From an uncultured Oscillibacter sp. (GTDB lineage Bacteria > Bacillota_A > Clostridia > Oscillospirales > Oscillospiraceae), in the NCBI GenBank assembly GCA_951800675.1, contig CATOKC010000096.1, positions 1 through 13,165 on the forward strand: a stretch of 13,165 nt of DNA. Direction: 5' to 3'. Of the stretch, positions 1 through 6,083 are shown piece by piece. The notes beneath the pieces are model-generated. The model saw only the letters and a list, made by a program, of their open reading frames with translations. It did no database searches and had not been told where the DNA came from. How positions within the stretch are numbered: position 1 is the stretch's first letter; every line of letters begins with the position of its first letter. A program made the position numbers and the translations under genes.

Positions 1-266
1 AGATTGTTCGTCTCGTCAAATTTTTTGCCGTACCAGTCGTAGGCCATGAACCAGGTGATCGTGCAGTCGGACGTGTCCTGCTTCCAGCTGGGGCCATCCG
101 CAGGCGCGGGCGTCTCAGGCACAGCGGGGTCGCTGTTCTCCGGAGCCGCCGGGGCGGGGGCAGGCGTGGGCTCGGGCGGCGTATCGCCCTTGCCGCCGCA
201 GCCGGCCAGCAGGGAGAGAGCCATCACCATTGCCAGTACCAGTGCAAGCCATTTCTTCGTTTTCAT
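1..266 (-). CDS. Extracellular sugar-type ABC transporter substrate-binding lipoprotein, N-terminal part only
   Basis: The gene starts at the ATG ending at 266 and runs off the left edge, so only about 88 N-terminal residues are visible. It opens with a lysine-rich n-region (MKTKK), a hydrophobic segment and the lipobox LLAGC at residues 19-23, so it should be a lipoprotein anchored on the outer face of the membrane. A low-complexity Pro/Ala/Glu linker follows (about residues 28-56), then the start of a mature domain (TITWFMAYDW). An AGGAGG ribosome binding site lies about 9 bases upstream. It is the third gene of an operon with two LplB/YtcP-like permeases, so it is inferred to capture an oligosaccharide or modified sugar for them. 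The family is judged from context and signal sequence; the ligand cannot be told from this fragment. Confidence 0.85.
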   Translation of the reverse strand, partial: MKTKKWLALVLAMVMALSLLAGCGGKGDTPPEPTPAPAPAAPENSDPAVPETPAPADGPSWKQDTSDCTITWFMAYDWYGKKFDETNN

Positions 267-311
267 TCTTTTTTCCTCCTCTTTCGTGTCTGTTTTATGG
301 TGCCGCGGGGA

Positions 312-1217
312 TCAGCCCTTGACCGCTCCCACGGTTACGCCCTTGACAAAGTACCGCTGCAAAAACGGATAGATGCAGACCACCGGCAGAGCGGTGACCA
401 CCATAGTTGCCAGCTTGACCACCTGCGGCGTCAGCGTCGCCGCCTGATCCGGGATCGCGATGGTGGCCGCAGAGCCCAGACCTCTGGATACGGACGGGTC
501 GGTGATGACCTTCTTCAGAAACAGCTGAATGGTCTGCAGTTCCTGGGATGAGGTGTACATCATGGAGTCAAAATAGGAATTCCAGTGTGTGACCACCGTA
601 AACAGGGCGATGGTAGCCAGCACCGGCTTGGAGAGGGGCAGGATCATCTGGAAGAATATCCGGTATTCGCTGGCGCCGTCCAGCTTCGCCGACTCAATCA
701 GCTCCGAGGGCAGCTCCCGCATGAAGGACTGGATGATGATCATATTGTAGGCGCTGAACATGGTGGGGATGATGTATACCCAGAAAGAATCGTACAGGCC
801 CAGATCCACGATCAGGATAAAGTAGGGGATCAGCCCGCCGCTGAAAAACATGGTCAGCATGATGAAGGGGATGTAGAGCTTTTTCAGCCGCAGCTTCGGC
901 CTTGTGATGGCGTAGGCCACCATGGCGGTGCAGAGGACGCTGGTGACCGTTCCCACCAGGCACTTCCAGATGGTCACCCAGAAGGCGTTCAGGATGGCGC
1001 TGTCCAGAAAGACCGCCTTGTAATTGGCGAGGGTCCACTTCCGGGGCCACAGGAATACGCCGCCCCGGAGATAGTCCATGCCCTCGTTGAGACTGCCCGC
1101 CACGCAGTACCAGAGGGGGTAGACCATGATGAACGCCAGAAGGACCATGACGGCGTAGTTGATCCAGTCGAACGCCGTGCTGCGGTTCAGCCCCGGTCCG
1201 GTTTTCCGTTTTGACAT
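312..1217 (-). CDS. Carbohydrate ABC transporter permease, YtcP/LplC-like (CUT1 type)
   Basis: This is an integral membrane subunit of a sugar importer, 301 residues, normal for the family. Hydrophobic segments begin near residues 20, 80, 110, 140, 200 and 270. The cytoplasmic EAA loop that docks the ATPase is at about 172-198 (ELIESAKLDGASEYRIFFQ, then ILPLSKP). The C-terminus VKGVTVGAVKG is typical of YtcP-type permeases. I chose the ATG at 1217 because GGGAGG lies about 7 bases upstream; a longer form from 1253 would run into the preceding gene. The gap to the upstream permease gene is 16 bases, so the two are co-transcribed. It should pair with that permease, the downstream lipoprotein and an ATPase encoded elsewhere. 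The substrate is unknown. Confidence 0.93.
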   Translation of the reverse strand: MSKRKTGPGLNRSTAFDWINYAVMVLLAFIMVYPLWYCVAGSLNEGMDYLRGGVFLWPRKWTLANYKAVFLDSAILNAFWVTIWKCLVGTVTSVLCTAMVAYAITRPKLRLKKLYIPFIMLTMFFSGGLIPYFILIVDLGLYDSFWVYIIPTMFSAYNMIIIQSFMRELPSELIESAKLDGASEYRIFFQMILPLSKPVLATIALFTVVTHWNSYFDSMMYTSSQELQTIQLFLKKVITDPSVSRGLGSAATIAIPDQAATLTPQVVKLATMVVTALPVVCIYPFLQRYFVKGVTVGAVKG

Positions 1218-1233
1218 GCCTGCATCCCTCCCT

Positions 1234-2187
1234 TCAGAACAGCCCGCGCCCAAGGGCCTTTTTGGACGTATGGTTTGCGAGCAGCATCAGCGTCACCGAC
1301 AGAATGGACTTCAGGAGGCCCACCGCCGCCGCGTAGGAATACCGGGACTGGGCGATACCGATCTTGTAGACGTAGGTATCCAGGGTTTCGCTGAAGGCGA
1401 GATTCAGGGAGTTCTGCAGCAGAATGATCTGCTCGTACCCCGTATTCAGAATGGAACTGATCTGGAAAATCAGCATGATGACAATGGTGCCGGAGATGCA
1501 GGGGAGTGTGATATACCACATTTTCTGGAACCGTCCGCAGCCGTCCACTGTGGCGGCCTCATACAGCTCCTGATCGATGCCCGTGATGGCGGCCACATAG
1601 AGGATCGACCCAAAACCTACGGACTTTATTACGCTGATGATGGTATAGATGGCGTAGAAATACTCGCCCTTGGCCATGAAGTTGATGGGTTCGGGAATTA
1701 CGCCCAGCTTATAGAGGGTCACGCTGATGACCCCGTTGGGCATGAGCATCTCCAGAACGATGCCGCCGAAGATGACCCAGGAGAGGAAGTGGGGCAGATA
1801 GGAAATGGTCTGGACGGTCTTCTTGAATCTGACGTTTCGAATTTCATTGATAAACAGCGCCAGCAGGATGGGCGCGGGGAAGGAAAAGACGAGGGCCAGA
1901 CCGTTGAGCATCAGCGTGTTGCGCAGGACATTGGAGAGGGCGGGGTCGTTGAAAAATTCTCTGAAATATTTCAGTCCGACCCAATCGGCTCCGGTGACGG
2001 TGGAGAGGATGTTGTAGTCCTTGAAGGCAATGATGATGCCATACATGGGGATGTAGCAGAAAATGAAGCACAGGATCAGTCCGGGCCAGATCATGGTCTG
2101 CATCTGAAACTGGTCGGTTTTGAAAAGATGCCACCAGGCCTTCCGGCAAACCGGTGCCGCATCGCTTTTCGTGTTTTTGAACGTCAT
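1234..2187 (-). CDS. Carbohydrate ABC transporter permease, LplB-like (CUT1 type)
   Basis: First gene of the leftward sugar-transporter operon, 317 residues. It shows the family layout: a hydrophilic N-terminus, a first membrane span around 31-54 ending in the typical MYGIIIAFKDYN, further spans, and the EAA loop at about 208-229 (ELYEAATVDGCGRFQKMW, then ITLP). The C-terminus GRGLF is usual for LplB-like proteins. The start is the ATG at 2187, preceded by GAAGGGGG. A longer reading from a TTG at 2214 is unlikely because a TATAAT box at 2216-2221 would place the transcript start after that codon. It forms the heterodimeric membrane pore with the next gene product. No ATPase gene is seen; Firmicutes often share one MsmX-like ATPase among such importers (family knowledge). 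Confidence 0.93.
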   Translation of the reverse strand: MTFKNTKSDAAPVCRKAWWHLFKTDQFQMQTMIWPGLILCFIFCYIPMYGIIIAFKDYNILSTVTGADWVGLKYFREFFNDPALSNVLRNTLMLNGLALVFSFPAPILLALFINEIRNVRFKKTVQTISYLPHFLSWVIFGGIVLEMLMPNGVISVTLYKLGVIPEPINFMAKGEYFYAIYTIISVIKSVGFGSILYVAAITGIDQELYEAATVDGCGRFQKMWYITLPCISGTIVIMLIFQISSILNTGYEQIILLQNSLNLAFSETLDTYVYKIGIAQSRYSYAAAVGLLKSILSVTLMLLANHTSKKALGRGLF

Positions 2188-2215
2188 TGTATATCGCCCC
2201 CTTCTCTTTGGCAAT

Positions 2216-2244
2216 ATTATACTTGTGAACTGCCCACAAAGTAC
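2216..2244 (-). promoter_or_regulatory. Likely promoter and operator of the sugar ABC operon
   Basis: On the minus strand a perfect TATAAT lies at 2216-2221. The hexamer 17 bases upstream (GTACTT, 2239-2244) is a poor -35 match, which would fit an activator-dependent promoter. The spacer holds an imperfect inverted repeat, CTTTGTG and CACAAG either side of about 7 bases (2222-2241), a candidate operator. The regulator is not in the window. Confidence 0.5.
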
Positions 2245-2424
2245 ATAGCAAAACTTATGATTCTATGTCTGTTTTTATCTGATTTGCACAATGACCTTTT
2301 GCGCTGCTTTATTTTGTGGAGCAGCTGGGGGCATGGACCGCAAGAGATACGTCTCCGCATCCGCTGTCAGGCAGCTGACTGCAAGCTATTAAAACAATCT
2401 TAATACTTTTTTGAAAGAAGTACC
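2245..2424. other. Intergenic stretch between divergent promoters, nothing else recognised
   Basis: The whole gap between the ABC operon start (2187) and the padR start (2510) is 322 bases. Apart from the two promoters described separately, this AT-richer middle part shows no convincing open reading frame with a ribosome binding site, no RNA gene and no strong hairpin. It could hold regulator sites for the sugar operon. Confidence 0.5.
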
Positions 2425-2453
2425 TTGACAGATGATATATATCCTGCTATGAT
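2425..2453 (+). promoter_or_regulatory. Strong sigma-A promoter of the padR operon with a palindrome in the spacer
   Basis: A perfect TTGACA (2425-2430), a spacer of exactly 17 bases and TATGAT (2448-2453) are visible; TGC just before the -10 makes it an extended -10 promoter. The spacer contains the perfect 10-base palindrome GATATATATC (2434-2443), well placed for a dimeric repressor. Autoregulation by the PadR protein encoded next is inferred from the family habit, not shown. Confidence 0.8.
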
Positions 2454-2509
2454 AAGAGCAACACAGGGCAGGCCGCTCCGGCGGACGCCCGGCGAAAGGA
2501 GTGTTTGGA

Positions 2510-2836
2510 TTGTCCATTTCAGCGGACACCCTGCGGGGCCATACGGATACGATCATCCTGACCCAACTCATGCGCGGGGACAATTACGGCTATGAGATCA
2601 ACAAGACCATCCAGCAGCGCACGGGCGGCGCGTACGGCTTCAAGGAGGCTACGCTCTACACCGCCTTCAAGCGCCTGGAGAGCGCGGGACTGATCTCCTC
2701 CTACTGGGGGGAGGACGGACCGGGCGCACGGCGGCGCTACTACGCCATCACCGACGAGGGCCGGAGCCGGTGGGAGGAGAACAGCCGGGAGTGGCAGAAC
2801 ACGAGGGCGCTTTTGGACGCTCTGATCTCTTTGTAG
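2510..2836 (+). CDS. PadR family transcriptional regulator
   Basis: A small winged-helix DNA-binding protein of 108 residues, the usual length for short PadR proteins. The N-terminal part (about 15-35, IILTQLMRGDNYGYEI) is the classic PadR opening. The recognition-helix region is TLYTAFKRLESAGLI (48-62), and the wing is RRRYYAITDEGR (74-85). The C-terminal helix would mediate dimerisation. I prefer the TTG start at 2510 because AAAGGAG ends 8 bases upstream; a GTG at 2501 is part of that site. It heads a rightward operon and is 13 bases from the HAAS/DUF4097 gene. PadR genes are commonly followed by HAAS-type genes (family knowledge), so it probably represses its own operon; the signal is unknown. 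Confidence 0.93.
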   Translation: MSISADTLRGHTDTIILTQLMRGDNYGYEINKTIQQRTGGAYGFKEATLYTAFKRLESAGLISSYWGEDGPGARRRYYAITDEGRSRWEENSREWQNTRALLDALISL

Positions 2837-2849
2837 GAGGAATGACAGG

Positions 2850-4286
2850 ATGGACAACATGAGGACAAGATTTGTGATCGCGGTGACGAGCCGGCTGGCT
2901 TCCGCCGCTGACAGTGACGCCAAGGTAGAGCTCATCGAGGAGCTCAGCGAAAATCTGCACAGCCGCTGGCAGGATCTGACGGCCCAGGGCATGAGCGAGA
3001 GCGAGGCCTTCGACAAGGCCATGGAGGACCTGGGGAACGTAGACGAGCTGCTGGCCTATCTGGACAGCTTGGGCCCCGACGGGGAGCTGCCCCGCAGGGA
3101 GAACGGCGGACGGGACTTCACCAGCGAGCTGCTCCACGGCGTGGAGGGCATCGTCCGGGAGACGGTGAACCAGACCAAGGACGCAGTCGATCAGGCGGCG
3201 GTCATCGTCCGGAACGTGGCGGATAAGCTGAAGGAGAAATACCCCGACGGCTTCAAGGGCAAGGTGTACGTCCAGTTCGACAGCGACAGGGACGCGCCTC
3301 CCCCCAGGGGCCCGGAGGCGCCCGAGGCCCCCGAGGGCTTCGAACCGCCGGAGGCGCCGGAGCCCCCCGAGCCGCCGGAGGCTCCGGAAAAGGGGTGGTC
3401 CTTCGCCGTGGGGTATAACAAGAACCGGGGCGGCTTTTTCTGCGAGAACAGCCGGGTCCATAAGGTAGAGGGCACCTCCCTGCCGTCCCAGGCGCTCAAA
3501 GGGATCGACGTGCAGGTCAACGGCGACGTGGACATCCTGCTGGACGACGATCCGGACGGCGACATCCTCCTGGACGGCGATGTGGACAGCCTGGAGACCC
3601 GGGTCAGCGATGACGGCGTGCTGTCCGTCCGGCAGGGGAGCACCGCCACCTCCTCCTTCTTCTTCCTGCGGGGGCTGGCGTCTGCGGACGTGAAGCTGAC
3701 CCTGCCCCGGCGGTTCTGGGATTTCATCCAGATATCCACCACCAGCGGCGACGTGGACGTGGATGTGGGCCTGGAGGTGGGCCAGCTGTCCATTAAGACC
3801 TGCAGCGGCGACGTGCAGCTCAACAGCCTGGAGTTCCAGGAGCTGATCTTCAAGAGCGCCAGCGGGGACCTGGACACCGGCGATCTGAGCGGCCGGACCG
3901 TCCACGGGGAGAGCGCCAGCGGCGACATCCAGCTCACCGGCCGGTTCGACGCCGTGCGGCTCAGCACCGCCAGCGGCGAGATATCCCTGGAGGGCGGCGT
4001 GCGGGAGCTGCGCTGCGGCACCGCCAGCGGAGACGTAGAGGTCCAGGTGGACCAGGTGCCCGAGCAGCTGGATATGAGCTCCAAGTCCGGGGACTGCGAG
4101 ATCGCCATGCCCGGCGGCGAGGGCTTCACCCTCCAGTTCAGCACCGTCAGCGGGGAGCTGGAGAGCGACTTCCCCCTGGTGGGGCCCATCGGCAAGCGCT
4201 CCGGCGAGGCCATCTATCTGGACGGCGGCGGACGGACCTTCCACATGTCCAGCGTCAGCGGGGACCTTGCCCTGCGCCAGCAGTAA
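2850..4286 (+). CDS. HAAS-like (DUF1700-type) domain plus DUF4097 beta-strand repeat protein
   Basis: A 478-residue protein with three parts. Residues 1-75 are helical and resemble the HAAS/DUF1700 signalling domain seen beside PadR genes (LIEELSENLHSRW, then SESEAFDKAMEDLGNVDEL). After a charged helical stretch comes a Pro/Glu/Ala linker (about 149-180, repeats of PEAPE). Residues 200-478 are DUF4097-like beta repeats with a Ser-Gly-Asp/Glu turn at 299, 319, 338, 357, 375, 393, 413, 434, 451 and 470, spaced 17-21 residues, as expected for a beta-helix-like solenoid. I see no signal peptide or clear membrane span, so it is probably cytoplasmic or at the membrane surface. AGGAGG sits about 10 bases before the ATG. 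It lies between padR and a small membrane protein and may link PadR to an envelope signal; this is inference. Confidence 0.85.
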   Translation: MDNMRTRFVIAVTSRLASAADSDAKVELIEELSENLHSRWQDLTAQGMSESEAFDKAMEDLGNVDELLAYLDSLGPDGELPRRENGGRDFTSELLHGVEGIVRETVNQTKDAVDQAAVIVRNVADKLKEKYPDGFKGKVYVQFDSDRDAPPPRGPEAPEAPEGFEPPEAPEPPEPPEAPEKGWSFAVGYNKNRGGFFCENSRVHKVEGTSLPSQALKGIDVQVNGDVDILLDDDPDGDILLDGDVDSLETRVSDDGVLSVRQGSTATSSFFFLRGLASADVKLTLPRRFWDFIQISTTSGDVDVDVGLEVGQLSIKTCSGDVQLNSLEFQELIFKSASGDLDTGDLSGRTVHGESASGDIQLTGRFDAVRLSTASGEISLEGGVRELRCGTASGDVEVQVDQVPEQLDMSSKSGDCEIAMPGGEGFTLQFSTVSGELESDFPLVGPIGKRSGEAIYLDGGGRTFHMSSVSGDLALRQQ

Positions 4287-4304
4287 ACAAGGAGGAAACA
4301 AAAG

Positions 4305-4595
4305 ATGAATAAGCATGTAACGGATATCGTGTCCTATCTCTCCTGGCCGGGCCTGCTGATCGCCTTTTTCGCGGGCGACCGGTATGCCAGCCGGTTCCAC
4401 CTCAACCAGTCCCTGGTGATCTGGCTTGCCGCCACGCTCATCAGCGTTGCCGGCAGATGGCTGCCGCTGTTCGGCTGGCTGGTGGGAATAGTGGGCGGAC
4501 TGTTCTGCGCGCTGTGCTGGTTTATCGGCATCATCAACGCCATCCAGGGCGTGGAAAAGGAAGTCCCCCTGCTGGGGCAGATCAAGATCCTGTAA
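4305..4595 (+). CDS. Small DUF4870-like membrane protein
   Basis: A 96-residue membrane protein with three hydrophobic segments (about 9-24, 37-48 and 53-80). It shows DUF4870-like features: a central FHLNQSLVIW resembling the family FHANQ motif, a GIINAIQG segment near residue 75, and a C-terminal EKEVPLLGQIKIL. AAGGAGG lies 9 bases upstream of the ATG. The gap to the DUF4097 gene is 18 bases, so it is in the same operon. DUF4870 proteins have no settled function. The pairing suggests it could be the membrane anchor or partner of the preceding protein, which lacks its own span; this is inference. Confidence 0.8.
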   Translation: MNKHVTDIVSYLSWPGLLIAFFAGDRYASRFHLNQSLVIWLAATLISVAGRWLPLFGWLVGIVGGLFCALCWFIGIINAIQGVEKEVPLLGQIKIL

Positions 4596-4601
4596 AAAGC
4601 G

Positions 4602-4645
4602 GCCGGGGACCGGAAGGGAGCAAGCGGGCTCCGCCGGTCCCCGGC
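4602..4645 (+). terminator. GC-rich hairpin between the DUF4870-like and CPBP genes
   Basis: A perfect 12-bp stem (4602-4613 with 4634-4645) encloses a second 5-bp stem (4617-4621 with 4628-4632). It is followed only by TTTAAA, so it is a weak terminator or a polarity/processing hairpin. It ends 5 bases before the AGGGGGAG ribosome binding site of the next gene, so the CPBP gene is probably expressed by read-through at a lower level. Confidence 0.6.
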
Positions 4646-4665
4646 TTTAAAGGGGGAGTGTGTTT

Positions 4666-5517
4666 ATGGAGACACAGACAAAATTTCCTGTGAGTAAGGT
4701 GCTGTTGAGCCTGCTGTCGCTGGCGGTCTTGGTTTTGGCGCAGATAGCGGCGGCACTGGGAGGCGAAGGGGTCGCGCTGGTCACCCACCTGACCCTGGCG
4801 GGCAACGCCATCGCCGGAGTGCTCTATCCGGTCCTGGCGATGGCGGGGTTCTGGGCGCTGTGCCGGCTCGGGCTGCGGGAGCCGCTATCCGCCTGGCGGA
4901 TTGGGCCGGTCCGGCTGAAGCCAGTGTGGTGCGCGGCGGCGGTCCTCCTGCCGGTCCTGGTTTGCGGCGTATTCCTGCTGCTGCCGGGACAATGGGCGGA
5001 GGCGGCTGATAGGATGGATACGGCGTCCATCCTGGTCATCGGCGTTCTCTACCTGGGCATCGGCACGGGCATCGTGGAGGAAGCGGTCTTCCGGGGCTTT
5101 ATCATGACGGCCCTGGAGCGGCGCTGGAACCGCTGGGCGGCGGTGCTGCTGCCGTCGGTGCTGTTCGGCTTGGTGCATATCATCGGCAGTGAGCTGGATG
5201 TGCTCAGCATAGTCCAGCTGGTGCTGGCCGGGACCATGGTAGGGGTGATGTTCTCGCTGGTGGCTCTGGAGAGTGGGAGCATCTGGAACGGCGCGCTGAT
5301 CCACGCTGTGTGGAACGCCGCCACGCTGTTCCTCCACATCGGGACGGAGGCGAACGCGCAGAGCCTGGCCAGCTACATCCCGGAGACGAAAAATTTCCTG
5401 CTCACCGGCGGGGACTTCGGCATGGAGTCCTCCGTCATAAGCATCGCGGCTTACGCGCTGTTTGCGGGGGCGGCGCTCCTGCTCCTGCGAAAAAGGGAAC
5501 AGGGCGACGTTTCATAA
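4666..5517 (+). CDS. CPBP family intramembrane metalloprotease (CAAX protease/Abi type)
   Basis: A polytopic membrane protein of 283 residues with about seven hydrophobic segments and the three CPBP motifs: EEAVFRG with Glu138, Glu139 and Arg143; FGLVH with His171; and HAVWN with His213 and Asn217. All predicted metal and catalytic residues are present, so it should be active. The ATG at 4666 is preferred because AGGGGGAG ends 7 bases upstream; a GTG two codons earlier is possible. It is the last gene of the PadR-headed operon and is followed at once by a strong terminator. Bacterial CPBP proteases have been linked to bacteriocin self-immunity and to prenyl-protein-like processing (family knowledge). 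No bacteriocin gene is visible here, so the target is unknown. Confidence 0.92.
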   Translation: METQTKFPVSKVLLSLLSLAVLVLAQIAAALGGEGVALVTHLTLAGNAIAGVLYPVLAMAGFWALCRLGLREPLSAWRIGPVRLKPVWCAAAVLLPVLVCGVFLLLPGQWAEAADRMDTASILVIGVLYLGIGTGIVEEAVFRGFIMTALERRWNRWAAVLLPSVLFGLVHIIGSELDVLSIVQLVLAGTMVGVMFSLVALESGSIWNGALIHAVWNAATLFLHIGTEANAQSLASYIPETKNFLLTGGDFGMESSVISIAAYALFAGAALLLLRKREQGDVS

Positions 5518-5520
5518 TAA

Positions 5521-5573
5521 AATAAGGTGGGCGTCCGGGCGGTCTTGAGACCCGGACGCCCACCTTATTTTTT
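5521..5573. terminator. Strong bidirectional intrinsic terminator after the CPBP gene
   Basis: A perfect 19-bp stem (5521-5539 with 5551-5569), an 11-base loop and a run of seven T (5567-5573) end the rightward operon. On the other strand the stem is followed by TTATTTTATTAT, so it can also stop leftward transcripts, such as read-through from the B12 riboswitch at 5748-5860. Confidence 0.93.
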
Positions 5574-5606
5574 TATTGAGCCGGTATGGATCGAAGAGAG
5601 ATATAT

Positions 5607-5644
5607 TGTTTCCCGGAGCCGCCCCATCGGCGCCGGTGGAAACA
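5607..5644 (-). other. Imperfect hairpin in the region downstream of the B12 riboswitch
   Basis: Three stacked helices are visible: TGTTTC (5607-5612) with GAAACA (5639-5644), CCGG with CCGG, and GCCG with CGGC around a 6-base loop, interrupted only by 1-2 base bulges. It lies between the riboswitch terminator and the operon terminator at 5521-5573, with no gene around it. It could be the structured body of a small RNA or the remnant of a lost locus. The folding is symmetric, so strand is assigned only from the riboswitch direction. Confidence 0.5.
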
Positions 5645-5648
5645 CATG

Positions 5649-5681
5649 AAAAAAACGCCCTGCGGCGAAAACCGCAGAACG
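5649..5681 (-). terminator. Intrinsic terminator of the B12 riboswitch expression platform
   Basis: Read leftward, a 10-bp stem including two G-U pairs (5672-5681 with 5656-5665) and a 6-base loop are followed at once by seven U (5655-5649). This is a standard riboswitch-controlled terminator placed 67 bases after the aptamer end. A second hairpin with a GC-only 6-bp stem (5693-5710), enclosed by CCTGAC/GTCAGG pairing (5745-5750 with 5684-5689), lies between and may be part of the alternative fold. Confidence 0.82.
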
Positions 5682-5747
5682 CACCTGACCGTGCCCCCTA
5701 AAACGGGGGCGCGGCAACGTTGTTCCGGTTTCGGCGGAAAAACCGTC

Positions 5748-5860
5748 AGGCTGCCGTGTATCTGACTTATCCTCTCCAGGAGGCTTCACAGTGACCGACT
5801 CGCGGGGACTTTCACCCCATTCCACGTACCGCCCAGGCGGCCGCAGCTTGACACGATATA
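5748..5860 (-). promoter_or_regulatory. Cobalamin (vitamin B12) riboswitch aptamer, with no downstream gene
   Basis: On the minus strand the RNA shows the ordered B12-riboswitch landmarks: GGAAU then GGGGUGAAAGUCCCC (about 5806-5824), CACUGUGAAG (about 5784-5793), and AAGUCAGAUAC (about 5757-5767) followed by CGGCAG. The arm between the last two blocks is short, as in compact aptamers lacking the large peripheral domain. The P1 boundary is approximate. A promoter lies just upstream and an intrinsic terminator downstream, so B12 binding is expected to favour termination. Such switches normally precede B12 uptake or synthesis genes or B12-independent isozymes. Here nothing encoding a protein follows before the bidirectional terminator at 5521-5573. 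Exact class and ligand preference are not resolved. Confidence 0.87.
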
Positions 5861-5872
5861 GGATTTGATCGT

Positions 5873-5901
5873 ATTATACCACCCCGGGGGCGGTTTGTAA
5901 A
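5873..5901 (-). promoter_or_regulatory. Promoter of the B12 riboswitch transcript
   Basis: On the minus strand TTTACA (5896-5901), exactly 17 bases of spacer and a perfect TATAAT (5873-5878) give a strong sigma-A promoter, with a start expected near 5866, just before the aptamer. The spacer contains CCCCGGGG, an 8-base palindrome. A kept promoter argues that the switch is still transcribed. Confidence 0.82.
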
Positions 5902-5961
5902 GAGGCGGTTTTGGGCGTCTCAGGGTACCAAAATGTCAATAATAAATTGCAGTAAACAATA

Positions 5962-6083
5962 ATAAAACGGCACTCTGCACAAAACAGAGTGCTGCTATTT
6001 GTATATCTTAACCACAAAACGACCATAGCAAAGCCGCCGAGGGCCTATATAGCATCTCGACTGGAAGGAAATTCAAGTTTAAT
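5962..6083 (-). terminator. Terminator after the IS30 transposase, plus short non-coding tail
   Basis: A perfect 8-bp stem (5970-5977 with 5985-5992) and a 7-base loop are followed, read leftward, by CGTTTTATTATT. This is a good intrinsic terminator for the transposase gene, whose stop codon is at 6084. The rest of the stretch (5993-6083) shows no gene. The left end of the element probably lies close to here, but its terminal repeat was not resolved. Confidence 0.7.

Noticed and set aside
1159..2403. A 414-codon open frame on the plus strand opposite the permease genes
   Set aside because: It is rich in Asp, Gly, His and Gln with no recognisable domain and is antisense to two clear permeases.
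2748..4400. A 550-codon open frame on the minus strand opposite the DUF4097 gene, and another of 340 codons at 3191-4213
   Set aside because: The composition is a mirror of the GC-rich repeat gene (runs of Ala, Gly, Leu or Ser, Pro), there is no ribosome binding site, and the plus-strand gene has recognisable domains.
5574..5645. A 24-codon frame starting at the ATG ending at 5645, just after the riboswitch terminator
   Set aside because: Only U residues precede the ATG, so there is no ribosome binding site, and the frame is mostly the hairpin at 5607-5644.
5565..5825. An 86-codon frame on the minus strand across the riboswitch
   Set aside because: It begins inside the aptamer and runs through the expression platform and its terminator, with no ribosome binding site and no recognisable protein.
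5745..5880. A T-box leader or tRNA-like element in the same region
   Set aside because: No T-box core sequence or cloverleaf was found, while the ordered B12 aptamer landmarks are present.
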